NCBI RefSeq assembly: GCF_024300625.1 | Contig: NZ_CP101322.1 | Coordinates: 2,679,992-2,743,991 of the forward strand | Origin: Halovivax gelatinilyticus | Lineage (GTDB): Archaea > Halobacteriota > Halobacteria > Halobacteriales > Natrialbaceae | Reading direction: 5' to 3' | Length of the DNA: 64,000 nt | Shown: positions 43,087 to 51,372 of the stretch, piece by piece | Layout: each line of letters begins with the position of its first letter | How positions within the stretch are numbered: the stretch's first letter is position 1 | Notes under the pieces: model-generated | The model's input: only the letters and a program-made list of their open reading frames with translations | Database searches by the model: none | What the model was told of the DNA's origin: nothing | Program-made: the position numbers and the translations under genes

Positions 43087-43338
43087 ATGACTACCCCAAT
43101 CCCGACCGGTCGATCGAACGTCGACGTTCGGCGACGTCGGCTCGGCGGACTCGCGCTCGCGTTCTGCGTGTTCGTCCTCGCCGTTGGTCACCTGTTCGTC
43201 CTCCGGTTCGTCTCCGGGCTAACCGTCGGTATTCCGAACTGGCTCTGGGTGCAGTTGGGCGTACTTTGCGTGATGTTCGCGCTGGCGTGGGCGGCCGTCC
43301 GGTTGTGGCGAACGAACGCGCCGGGGGGCCGGCGATAA
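43087..43338 (+). CDS. DUF3311 membrane protein (symporter subunit)
   Basis: An 83-residue protein with two hydrophobic segments (LGGLALAFCVFVLAVGHLFV; WVQLGVLCVMFALAWAAVRL). Its stop overlaps the symporter start by one base (TAATG). Short DUF3311 proteins are regularly encoded before sodium:solute symporters and may be accessory subunits. Confidence 0.8.
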   Translation: MTTPIPTGRSNVDVRRRRLGGLALAFCVFVLAVGHLFVLRFVSGLTVGIPNWLWVQLGVLCVMFALAWAAVRLWRTNAPGGRR

Positions 43339-44804
43339 TGCTGTCGCTCGCGCAACTGACCTTCCTGAGTTACCTCGTCTTCGTGCTCCTGGTGGGGCTC
43401 TACGCCGGCAGATTTACCGAGAAGACGCCCGCCGATTTCTACCTGGCCGGCCGAACCATCGGACCGATCACCCTAGCGCTGACGCTGGCGGCGACCGTTC
43501 TGAGCGCGTTCACCGTCTTCGGGATCGGCGAAGACGTCGTCGGTGGCGGCCTCGGCGTCTTCTCGTTTCTCGCGATCGCGGCCGTCTTCTACACGTTCGT
43601 CTTCGCGACCGTCGGCGTCGCGCTCTATCGTATCGGCCGTGAACGAGACGTCCTCACCCCCTCGGAGTACGTCCGGGAGCGCTACGACAGTCCCCTGCTC
43701 GGGCTGTGCTATCTCGTCGTCACCGGCGTCTTCATGGTCGCCATGATCGCCGGCCAGCTGATCGGCGGCGGCGTCGCGCTGGAGACGCTCGTCGACGTCC
43801 CCTACGAGTACGCGATCCTGGCGATGGCGGCTTTCATGATCGTCTACGTCCACGTGGCGGGCTATCGCGGCGTCGTCTGGTCGGACGTGATTCAGTCGAC
43901 GGTCCTGCTCGTGATCCTCGCGAGCGTCGTCGGTTACGTGCTCTTCGGCCTCGACGGTTCGGCCATCGCGGCGGATGCGGTCGAAACCCAGCCGGGACTG
44001 TTCGACGTAACCGGGCCATTGGAACTGTGGACCCCGCTGTTCGTCGTGACGGCGGCGCTCGCCTTTACGGTCGGCGTTCCCGGCTATCCACACACCATCC
44101 AGCGCTACTTCTCGGCGACCGACGAGTCGACGATGGTCAGTTCCGGATTTCTCTTCGCGGCGATCGCGATTCCGATCTACCTCTTCGGCGCGTTACTCGG
44201 CGCGTGGGCGCTCGGGGTCATTCCGATGCCGGAGAACCCGGAGTACGTGATCCCGCTGTTCGTCGAGGCGCTGTTACACCCCGTGGTCTTCGGTGTCGTC
44301 ATGGCGGCGGCGACGGCGGCGATCATGTCGACGGCCGACTCGGTCGCGCTGACGATGAGTTCGATGATCAGCCGGGACGTCTACGCCACGTTCGTCGATC
44401 CCGACGCGAGCCCGCGGGTCGAAGTTCGAGTCACGCAGGTGCTGTTGATCGCGATCGTCTGCGCGTCGGTCGGCCTCGCCCTGGTCCGGCCGGCCGGTAT
44501 CTTCGCTCTCATCGAACTGGCGGTCGTCGGATTTGCTGCGACCACGGCACCGGTTTTTCTCGGCGCCTACTGGCGGCGAGCAACCGCTCCGGCGGGCGTC
44601 GCCTCCTTGCTCTGCGGTCCCGGGGTCACCGTCCTGTTCTCGACGGGTACGATCCCTGGGGCGTACACGTTCGGTATGCACTACGGGTTCGTCGGCGTCC
44701 TCGTCGCCTACGCGATTTTCGTCGGGGTTAGCCTCACGACGAGCGCGCCGTCGACCGACGCCATCTCGACTCACTCGCGTCGATTCTTACAGCGCGGCGA
44801 GTGA
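43338..44804 (+). CDS. Sodium:solute symporter
   Basis: A 488-residue SSS-family carrier with about 13 hydrophobic segments. Family parts include LAGRTIGPITLALTLAATVL, SPLLGLCYLVVTGVFMVAMI, GVVWSDVIQSTVLLVILAS, GYPHTIQRYFSATDE and AAATAAIMSTADSVALTMSS. The TAATG overlap with DUF3311 supports a two-component carrier. Solute (for example pantothenate, acetate or proline) is not decidable. Confidence 0.92.
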   Translation: MLSLAQLTFLSYLVFVLLVGLYAGRFTEKTPADFYLAGRTIGPITLALTLAATVLSAFTVFGIGEDVVGGGLGVFSFLAIAAVFYTFVFATVGVALYRIGRERDVLTPSEYVRERYDSPLLGLCYLVVTGVFMVAMIAGQLIGGGVALETLVDVPYEYAILAMAAFMIVYVHVAGYRGVVWSDVIQSTVLLVILASVVGYVLFGLDGSAIAADAVETQPGLFDVTGPLELWTPLFVVTAALAFTVGVPGYPHTIQRYFSATDESTMVSSGFLFAAIAIPIYLFGALLGAWALGVIPMPENPEYVIPLFVEALLHPVVFGVVMAAATAAIMSTADSVALTMSSMISRDVYATFVDPDASPRVEVRVTQVLLIAIVCASVGLALVRPAGIFALIELAVVGFAATTAPVFLGAYWRRATAPAGVASLLCGPGVTVLFSTGTIPGAYTFGMHYGFVGVLVAYAIFVGVSLTTSAPSTDAISTHSRRFLQRGE

Positions 44805-44856
44805 CCGCCACGAGCGATACCAACTATCTTTTACCGTCGTTTCGTAGCCGGTCTCA

Positions 44857-45450
44857 ATGAGTGAGGACGCCGATCGAGACGAGACGACCCGGGCGATCAT
44901 GGAAGGGACCTACCGGGCGCTCTGTGAACACGGCTATCCCGAAACCACGATCTCGAAGATCGCAGACGAGTTCGGCCGGAGCCGATCGCTGTTGTACTAC
45001 CACTACGAGGACAAAGACGAACTCCTCACCGACTTTCTTCGGTTTCTGATCGACCGAGTCGAGTCCGATCTCGACACGGAGGCGCTCGACGACCCTGCGG
45101 AGGAACTCACCCAGTCGATCGATCGGTTCGTCCCCGAACCGATGGACGACGATCAGCTCAACTTTCGCCAGGCGTACTTCGAAATTCGCTCGCAGGCGCC
45201 GCACAAACCAACCTACCGGGCGCTGATCGGCGAAACCGACGCGCTCATCATCGACCACCTGGCCGACACGATCGAACGGGGGATCGAGGACGGGACGTTT
45301 CGCGCGGTCGACGCCGAGGCGACGGCGTCGTTTCTCTACTCGTCGATGTACGGGACCATGGTCCGCGGGGTGACGCTCGAGGAGCAATCGCTGATCCGAC
45401 GGAACCGGGAGACGCTTTTCGACTACGTCGATCGCCACCTGCGTTCGTGA
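44857..45450 (+). CDS. TetR-family regulator (first)
   Basis: A 197-residue repressor. The N-terminal HTH is readable in YRALCEHGYPETTISKIADE, RSRSLLYYHYEDKDELLTDF; the all-helical ligand-binding domain follows to YSSMYGTMVRGVTLEEQSLI. It lies directly before the prenyl-synthase-like gene, whose promoter has a 14-bp palindrome (45507-45520), and close to a second copy of the site at 46464-46477. It is therefore the likely reader of these sites; the ligand is unknown. Confidence 0.9.
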   Translation: MSEDADRDETTRAIMEGTYRALCEHGYPETTISKIADEFGRSRSLLYYHYEDKDELLTDFLRFLIDRVESDLDTEALDDPAEELTQSIDRFVPEPMDDDQLNFRQAYFEIRSQAPHKPTYRALIGETDALIIDHLADTIERGIEDGTFRAVDAEATASFLYSSMYGTMVRGVTLEEQSLIRRNRETLFDYVDRHLRS

Positions 45451-45506
45451 GCTCGATCCGGACGACCCCGGCCTGCGCCGGTTTCAACACATTCTTATCG
45501 CCTCTG

Positions 45507-45520
45507 ACTGAACGGTCAGT
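45507..45520. promoter_or_regulatory. Palindromic operator before the prenyl-synthase-like gene
   Basis: ACTGAACGGTCAGT (one mismatch from a perfect palindrome) sits directly before the TATA-like AGTATAAC. It is embedded in CTGACTGAACG(G/T)TCAGTATA, which recurs with one difference at the promoter of 46509. The position next to the TATA box fits repression by a TetR dimer. Confidence 0.7.
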
Positions 45521-45576
45521 ATAACACGCTGAATCGGTCGAGGGAATCGAACCGTTCCGGCGGGTGGCGATCGGCG

Positions 45577-46407
45577 ATGAACGAGACGATAACACGCAGA
45601 CGATCACAGATCGAAGATGAACTGAGAGCGACGGTTCCGTCGTGGGTGTTCGAATCCAGCGCACTCGCCGAGGACGGCTCTGCCGTCGACGATGGTACGT
45701 TCGGCCCCCGAACTCGAGCGCAGGTGTTCTACGCGGTGAGCGACGCGCTCTCTAAGATACCGTTCGAACCATCCCGGTTCGTCCCCGTCGCTGTCGCCCT
45801 GGAACTCGCACACGTCCACCTCGAGGTTCACCAGCGGGCGGCCGTGCAACTGTCTGCGTCCGTCGACGAGTACGACCCGACGATGGACATCCTCCGCGGT
45901 GACGTGCTCCTCTCGCGGGCGTTCGAACAGTTCGGTTCGGTCGACCTTCCCGCCGATCGGACGAAGGCCTGTCTCTCCGAGCTGAGCCGGGCCTGTCGAC
46001 GCGCACAAGAGGCGTACGCGATGGTAGCCGCCGACGACTTGGTCGATTCCGTCGACGGCTCGACCGATTTCGGTGTCGTCTCCGGGAAACTCGAATCCCG
46101 GCTGGGTGCGCTGGTCGGGTGTGCCGGCGCCGTTGGCGGTCTCGTCGCCGGCGTCGATCTCGACGAGATAGTACCGCTGCGCGAGCACTCGACGCGCCTC
46201 GGGTCGCACCTTCGCTTCGCCCGGTTGCTGGATCTGGACGGATCGCGCCTCGTTCCGGTCTCGGCGTTCGGAACGCCGAAATCGATCGATCGATGCGTAG
46301 AGGGGGTGGTCGAGTGCTTCCCACCCGAGCGACGGGAAACTGGACGGGCCGCTCTCGCCGCGATCGTCGATGCGTCGCTCGCTCCGACCGAGCATCACGA
46401 GTCCTGA
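45577..46407 (+). CDS. Polyprenyl-synthetase-like protein lacking the aspartate motifs
   Basis: A 276-residue all-helical protein. VPVAVALELAHVHLEVHQRA and DILRGDVLLSRAFEQFGSVD follow the layout of isoprenyl diphosphate synthases around their first Asp-rich motif and the GD(Y/V)LL helix. The DDxxD that binds the magnesium-diphosphate is absent, and I see no second DDxxD. It is therefore probably not a working synthase; it could be a regulatory subunit or a lipid-binding remnant. A TetR-type operator lies about 57 bases upstream. Confidence 0.55.
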   Translation: MNETITRRRSQIEDELRATVPSWVFESSALAEDGSAVDDGTFGPRTRAQVFYAVSDALSKIPFEPSRFVPVAVALELAHVHLEVHQRAAVQLSASVDEYDPTMDILRGDVLLSRAFEQFGSVDLPADRTKACLSELSRACRRAQEAYAMVAADDLVDSVDGSTDFGVVSGKLESRLGALVGCAGAVGGLVAGVDLDEIVPLREHSTRLGSHLRFARLLDLDGSRLVPVSAFGTPKSIDRCVEGVVECFPPERRETGRAALAAIVDASLAPTEHHES

Positions 46408-46463
46408 TACGTTCTCTCGGTGTCTAGCAATGCCCGGTCACGCATCGACCACCTCTGGGGCTG

Positions 46464-46477
46464 ACTGAACGTTCAGT
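46464..46477. promoter_or_regulatory. Palindromic operator at the promoter of the small membrane protein
   Basis: ACTGAACGTTCAGT is a perfect 14-bp palindrome. It overlaps the upstream edge of TATA-like GTATATGTT, which lies about 29 bases before the ATG at 46509, so bound repressor would block TBP/TFB. It matches the site at 45507-45520 in 13 of 14 bases. Confidence 0.75.
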
Positions 46478-46508
46478 ATATGTTTCTGGGGCGCGTACCA
46501 CTGGAGCG

Positions 46509-46802
46509 ATGAATCGCACCCGTCCGTCGATTCGAACCGACCTTGCCAACGCCCGAGACTCGTCCGCGTTCTACTTTTGGGGGGCGGTCGTGAGTGGGCC
46601 CCTTTCGCTGATCGTTCCGATCCTCGGAATCGTCGCGGCCTACACCGGTTACCAGTTGACCAAAGTAATGACCAGGCGGTGGGTGGGAGTTTTCATCGCC
46701 GTTCTGGGGGCGTTGAACTTCCTGTTCTGGCTCTATCTCATCGTTTTCGTCCCAGAGATTCTACTGGAGGTCGCCCGTTTCGTCCACGGCTCGGTCGTAT
46801 AG
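46509..46802 (+). CDS. Small two-TM membrane protein, unknown
   Basis: A 97-residue protein with two or three hydrophobic segments (FYFWGAVVSGPLSLIVPILG; IVAAYTGYQL; WVGVFIAVLGALNFLFWLYL). The transcript should be leaderless, with the TATA box and operator directly upstream. It shares its operator with the prenyl-synthase-like gene, so the two are probably induced together. Family not recognised. Confidence 0.7.
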   Translation: MNRTRPSIRTDLANARDSSAFYFWGAVVSGPLSLIVPILGIVAAYTGYQLTKVMTRRWVGVFIAVLGALNFLFWLYLIVFVPEILLEVARFVHGSVV

Positions 46803-46850
46803 GTACCTCTCGTCGTGCGTGTCCGTCACTCACGGGGTTTCGAACCGAAA

Positions 46851-46861
46851 CCCCTTTTAGG
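46851..46861 (+). promoter_or_regulatory. TATA-like box of the TetR2-MATE operon
   Basis: CCCTTTTAGGC is centred about 29 bases before the GTG at 46885, the spacing for a leaderless archaeal transcript. The 22-bp palindrome at 46865-46886 starts directly after it. Confidence 0.45.
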
Positions 46862-46864
46862 CTA

Positions 46865-46886
46865 ACTGACTAACTGGTTAGTCAGT
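46865..46886. promoter_or_regulatory. Perfect 10-bp-arm palindrome over the start of the TetR2 gene
   Basis: ACTGACTAAC and GTTAGTCAGT are exact inverted copies around TG. The site covers the region between the TATA element and the GTG at 46885 and includes its first two bases. A repressor here would block transcription start. Autoregulation by the product of 46885-47580 is the simplest reading. Confidence 0.8.
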
Positions 46887-47580
46887 GACCGACGACGCCC
46901 GCGATGCGATCATGCTCGCCACCTACGAAGCGCTCCGTGCTGAGGGCTACAGCGAGCTGACCGCACAGTCTATCGCCGATCGGACGGACAAGAGCAAGGC
47001 GGCGCTCTTCTACCACTACGAGTCGAAAGACGAGCTGATCGGGGCGTTCATCGACTACCTCGTCGAAGGGTTCGAAGCGCGGATCGAGCGGACCAGTGAT
47101 CAACGGCCGGTCGACCGACTGGCCGCGTTCGTCGAGTGGTGGTGCGGTCCCGCCGCGGCGGAGGAGACGGGATACCTCTCGGCGATGCTCGAACTCAGGG
47201 CGCAGGCGCCGTACAACGAGACCTACCGGGAGAAATTGCGCGCCAGCGACGATCAGCTTCGGTCGGCGCTGGTAGAGATCCTAGAAGACGGGATGGATTC
47301 TGGTGAATTTCGGCCACACGACGCCGAGGTGGTCGCCGATCTGCTCCTCGCGGCCGCAGACGGCGCTCGAATCCGCCAGCTGACGATCGGACGAGATTCC
47401 TACAGCGAGACGGTTCGCGACGGCCTCGTCGCCCATCTGCTCGCCGATCTCCTCGAACCCGAGACGGCCTATCCCGCCGATCCGTCCATTTCGATCCCGC
47501 CGGACGAGCGACTCGACGGGGTCGAAACGAGCGACGAAGCGGAGGGATCGGTGCGAACGGACGGTGAGGAGACCGAATGA
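46885..47580 (+). CDS. TetR-family regulator (second), MATE-linked
   Basis: A 231-residue repressor starting at GTG. The HTH reads AEGYSELTAQSIADRTDKSK and AALFYHYESKDELIGAFIDY. The ligand domain includes WWCGPAAAEETGYLSAMLEL. The last 35 residues are an acidic tail. The GTG overlaps its own operator, and its stop overlaps the MATE start by ATGA, so repressor and pump share one transcript. Confidence 0.9.
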   Translation: MTDDARDAIMLATYEALRAEGYSELTAQSIADRTDKSKAALFYHYESKDELIGAFIDYLVEGFEARIERTSDQRPVDRLAAFVEWWCGPAAAEETGYLSAMLELRAQAPYNETYREKLRASDDQLRSALVEILEDGMDSGEFRPHDAEVVADLLLAAADGARIRQLTIGRDSYSETVRDGLVAHLLADLLEPETAYPADPSISIPPDERLDGVETSDEAEGSVRTDGEETE

Positions 47581-49055
47581 GCGGCGGTACTGACCGATCG
47601 GTCAACGTCACCGACGGCGAACTGTTCAAACCGTTGATGGTGCTGTCGGCGCCGATCGTCGCCTCGCAGGTGTTAAACGTCGGCTACAACTTAGCCGATA
47701 CCTACTGGGTCGGTCGATTGGGCGGCGACGCTATCGCCGCGATGTCGTACTCGTGGGCGGTCGTCTTCCTGATGATCAGCGTCGGTGGCGGGCTCACCGT
47801 CGCGGGAACGGTACTGATCGCCCAGAACAAGGGCGCCGGAAACTACGCTCGCTCTAGCCACGTCGCCGGCCAGACGCTCTCGTTCGTGACGATCGTCGCG
47901 GTCGCGTTAGCCGCGGTCGGTTACGTCCTGACGCCGTGGTTGATGCGAATGGTCGGGGCGGATCCGGGTGGCGACGCCTACGCGTACGCCGTGGGATACA
48001 CGCGGATCATGTTCCTCGGCATCGCCTTCATGTTCTGGTTTTTCATCTTCGACGCGCTCTCTCGCGGCTGGGGCGACACGCGAACGCCGCTGTACCTGAT
48101 GGCGATCAGCGTCACGCTCAACGTGATCATCGACCCATTCCTGATCCTCGGCTTCGACGGCAATCCGCTGTTCGCCTGGGTCGGCGCGACCGGTCTCGAG
48201 TCGACCCTGTACGCCGCGACCGGATTCGACGGCTGGGGGGTCGACGGGGCGGCGATCGCGACGATCATCTCACGGGCGCTCGCCGCGGCGATCGGCCTCT
48301 ACTTGCTCTTTACGGGGAAGGTCGGCCTCGATCCATCGCTCTCGGATCTCTGGCTCGACCGCGCGACGGTTCGAAAGATCATCGACATCGGCGCGCCGGT
48401 GGCGACCGAGCAGGGCGTGCGGGCGTTCGGCATCACCGTGTTGACGGCCGTAATCGCGCTCGCCGGGACCGAAGCCGTCGCCGCCTACGGGATCGTCACC
48501 CGACTCTCGTCGCTTTTGTTCATGCCGGCGCTCGGGCTCGCCCGGGGAACCGAAACCGTCGTGGGCCAGAACCTCGGCGCCGACCAGGTCGACCGGGCCA
48601 AGCAGGCCGTCAAACTGAGTTCGATCGTCATCGTCTCCGCGTTCGTCGTAGTCGTCGCGCTCGCGTACCCCTACGCGGAGACCATTACGGGTATCTTCAT
48701 CGAGTCCGGCACCGAGGACGCAGCGCAGGTGGTCGAGTACGCCGCCGCCTACGTGTTCATCGCCGGGCCGTCCTACGTCATGCTCGGGGTGTTTCAGATC
48801 ATGCTCGGCGGGCTGCGCGGCAGCGGTTCGACTCGCGCCGCGATGGTGCTCTCGATCCAGGAGCTGTGGCTCTGGCGGATCCCGATCGCCCTCGTAGCCG
48901 TCGTATGGCTCGATATGGGCGTCTACGGCGTCTGGTACGCCGTCGCGATCTCGTACGTCGCCTCGGCGATCATCACCGCCGCCTGGTTCCTCCGGGGAAC
49001 CTGGACCGAAAACGTCATCGAGGACGACATCGGTCACCACGTTCCCGGAGACTGA
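47577..49055 (+). CDS. MATE-family efflux transporter
   Basis: A 492-residue membrane protein with about 12 hydrophobic segments. MATE features include LMVLSAPIVASQVLNVGYNL, ADTYWVGRLGGDAIAAMSYS, GAGNYARSSHVAGQTLSFVT and, in the second half, ARGTETVVGQNLGADQVDRA. Such pumps expel cationic compounds using Na+ or H+. Overlap with tetR2 points to substrate-induced expression. Confidence 0.93.
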   Translation: MSGGTDRSVNVTDGELFKPLMVLSAPIVASQVLNVGYNLADTYWVGRLGGDAIAAMSYSWAVVFLMISVGGGLTVAGTVLIAQNKGAGNYARSSHVAGQTLSFVTIVAVALAAVGYVLTPWLMRMVGADPGGDAYAYAVGYTRIMFLGIAFMFWFFIFDALSRGWGDTRTPLYLMAISVTLNVIIDPFLILGFDGNPLFAWVGATGLESTLYAATGFDGWGVDGAAIATIISRALAAAIGLYLLFTGKVGLDPSLSDLWLDRATVRKIIDIGAPVATEQGVRAFGITVLTAVIALAGTEAVAAYGIVTRLSSLLFMPALGLARGTETVVGQNLGADQVDRAKQAVKLSSIVIVSAFVVVVALAYPYAETITGIFIESGTEDAAQVVEYAAAYVFIAGPSYVMLGVFQIMLGGLRGSGSTRAAMVLSIQELWLWRIPIALVAVVWLDMGVYGVWYAVAISYVASAIITAAWFLRGTWTENVIEDDIGHHVPGD

Positions 49056-49091
49056 ACGACGCGAGAATTCGACACGAGCCCGCCCCGCTCG

Positions 49092-50447
49092 TTACCACGT
49101 CGTAAGCGCCCGGGGTCCGTGGAACCAGAGAAGCACGGCGAGGAACGTGAGGGCCCCGGTCAGCGCGAACGCGCCGCCGAGGAAGAACACAGACGACATT
49201 CCCACCTCTACCATGAGCCAGCCACCGAGCAACGGAGCGATGACGCTTCCCGGCCGCCAGACGAGTTCCCGGATACCGAAACTCGACGCGACGCCACCCT
49301 CTTCAGTTCCCTCGTCGGCGAACAGGGCCATGCTCGCCGGCTCCCGAAAGCTGTCGGCGACGCCGAGGAGCCCGGAGATGACGACCAGCGGCACGAACGC
49401 CGGAGAGACGTCGCGGACGATGGTCAGCTGGTGTGGGATCGTCTCGACTGGAACGAGCGCAGGAAGGCTGATGCCGGCGAGTATCGCCGGGACGGTGATG
49501 ATGAGATCGCTCGGCATACCGAGTGCCGATCCGATCGCCGGCGAGAAGGGAACCGTCAGCGCGATGAGGCCGTAGGCGAGGCCGCCCGCGAAGACGAAAG
49601 CCGCGCGGCCGTAGCCGTCGGAGAGCCGCCCGGTGAACGGCTGACAGCACATGTTGGTGAACTTCTCGGCCGTCACGGTGAGCGCGACGGCGAATCCACC
49701 GTAGGCCAGGCCACCCTCCGCGGCGGCGACGCCGGCGAAGATGGGGATCCACGTTCTCACGAGCGTGACCGAAAACGCGTACTGGATACGAAAGGTTGAG
49801 AGCGTCACGATCCGGCGATTGAGCGCGAGATCGGTGAACGGAAAGCCCTCGATGCGCGTCTCGTCCGGATCGAGGTAGACGAACGTCCCGATCCAGGCGA
49901 CGAACATGATGACGACGATGATGGCGAAGATGGGGCCGAAACCGAAGGCGTCGTAGAGGCTCCCGGCGCTGACACTTCCGATGATCGACGCGCCGAAGCT
50001 CGCGGCGTTGGCCTTGCCGATGTGATTCGCCCGGGTGCCCGCGTGGGCGATCTGGCCGACGAGCGAGAGTGTCATCAGGCCCGCGCCGGTGACCGCGATG
50101 CCCTGAAGGGCTCGAATCGCGATGAACGAGCCGCTCGAATCGACTATCGGAAACAGCGCGTAGGCGCCGATCCCGATCGCAAGGACGACGAGGAGGACGG
50201 TCCGCTTATCGAACCGGTCGCCGCCCCAGGCGAGCGGGACGATCGCCGCCGTCTGCGCGAGCGTAAACCCTGTCGTGTACATCCCGATGACGAGCCCGGC
50301 GCTGATCGTCACGCCGAGGATCGTCGTCCCCGACGGATCGAGATCGTTGATGTAGTACGGCAACAGCGTGATCAGCGTGATGAACCCGAACCCTTCGGCG
50401 AACCGGGTGAGATACAGCGCTCGAAACTGCGCCCTGTTTTCGCTCAC
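49092..50447 (-). CDS. Major facilitator superfamily transporter
   Basis: A 451-residue MFS carrier from a GTG at 50447 (VSENRAQFRALYLTRFAEGF). About 12 hydrophobic segments are visible, with the loop GGDRFDKRTVLL between TM2 and TM3 and TGRLSDGYGRAAFVFAGGLA in the second half. A longer TTG start would add a short charged leader. Substrate is unknown. It converges with the MATE gene, with 36 bases between stops. Confidence 0.85.
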   Translation of the reverse strand: MSENRAQFRALYLTRFAEGFGFITLITLLPYYINDLDPSGTTILGVTISAGLVIGMYTTGFTLAQTAAIVPLAWGGDRFDKRTVLLVVLAIGIGAYALFPIVDSSGSFIAIRALQGIAVTGAGLMTLSLVGQIAHAGTRANHIGKANAASFGASIIGSVSAGSLYDAFGFGPIFAIIVVIMFVAWIGTFVYLDPDETRIEGFPFTDLALNRRIVTLSTFRIQYAFSVTLVRTWIPIFAGVAAAEGGLAYGGFAVALTVTAEKFTNMCCQPFTGRLSDGYGRAAFVFAGGLAYGLIALTVPFSPAIGSALGMPSDLIITVPAILAGISLPALVPVETIPHQLTIVRDVSPAFVPLVVISGLLGVADSFREPASMALFADEGTEEGGVASSFGIRELVWRPGSVIAPLLGGWLMVEVGMSSVFFLGGAFALTGALTFLAVLLWFHGPRALTTW

Positions 50448-50816
50448 ACCTGTCGGTTCGAGTCGGCGGGGGTATACATTTCGAATCGAAACTGCTTCGT
50501 CCGATTCGATACTGGTCAACCCGACCCGGGTCCGTCTGACGCGCGTCTGCCAAACATTTATTCACTATTACCACCGATTACTTTCTGGCCGAATCGTCCC
50601 AGGCCCGCATTCCCATTCCCTTGCCCGACCTGGGCGTCGGCTCCGGTGAGTGACTTGCGTCGATCCCCTGTCGGCAGCGACACACCCGCTCGCCGGTCTC
50701 CGCACGATTTGACCACCGGTGGGCCAGTTCGGTGCCCATTCGAACCCACCGGTTTTCCCGATAGAGCAGGCGACCGACGGCGCGTCGCTATCCGTCTCCG
50801 ACCCCTAGGGACGCCG
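50448..50816. other. Intergenic stretch between MFS and a zinc-ribbon gene
   Basis: These 369 bases contain no convincing gene. An AT-rich AACATTTATTCACTATTACC near 50553-50572 could hold a promoter for either divergent gene. Open frames on both strands are Arg/Pro-rich and unlike haloarchaeal proteins. Confidence 0.5.
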
Positions 50817-50963
50817 ATGGAGCCTGGAAAACACGAACGGCGACCGTTCTTCGCCTGTGAATCGTGTGCCGTCGTCGTCGCGCGCACGGAACCGCCGCGC
50901 TCGTGTCGGCTGTGCGAGAGCGATCTCTTTACCGAAGTGATGCCGCGAGAGGTGGCCCAGTAA
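50817..50963 (+). CDS. Zinc-ribbon microprotein
   Basis: A 48-residue protein starting MEPGKHERRPFFACESCAVV, with a second cysteine pair in RSCRLCESDLF. Four cysteines in CxxC pairs can bind one zinc. The frame is open far upstream, but only the last 48 codons have protein-like composition, so I start at the ATG at 50817. Confidence 0.65.
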   Translation: MEPGKHERRPFFACESCAVVVARTEPPRSCRLCESDLFTEVMPREVAQ

Positions 50964-50987
50964 CGCCGACGATTCGATCTCGAGAAC

Positions 50988-51263
50988 TTACTCGACCTGC
51001 GTTGTGCGCGCTCGGCCGAAACGGTGGGTAAAACAGTCGAGGACCTCCCAGAGGTGTTCTTCGGTCCGGATTTCCCAGCCGTGGCTGGTCAGGACGGTAC
51101 TCGATTCGTCCTGGACGGTGAACGTCCAGACGGTCCGTGACTCGAGTTCGTATTCCACCGCGGCAGAGAGCCTGAGTCCGTCGTCCCGACGAAGTTCGAT
51201 CCACCGATCGTCGGCCGTCTCCAGGCGCCAGGTCATACGCGGTGCTTCAGACCGATCGCTCAT
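50988..51263 (-). CDS. Small hypothetical protein
   Basis: A 91-residue protein (MSDRSEAPRMTWRLETADDR) rich in Trp and charged residues, with strand-like LSAAVEYELESRTVWTFTVQ and helix EEHLWEVLDCFTHRFGRA. Composition is haloarchaeal. No family is recognised. An internal start at MTWRLET is possible. Confidence 0.55.
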   Translation of the reverse strand: MSDRSEAPRMTWRLETADDRWIELRRDDGLRLSAAVEYELESRTVWTFTVQDESSTVLTSHGWEIRTEEHLWEVLDCFTHRFGRARTTQVE

Positions 51264-51372
51264 AGTACTCGCGATTAGCCCTCGGATCTGTAGCGGGTGA
51301 GGACACCGCCCTCTTCTCGAACGGGATCGACGAGGACGGAGCCTACACGCCGTAAGGATGTGTTACGTCGGA

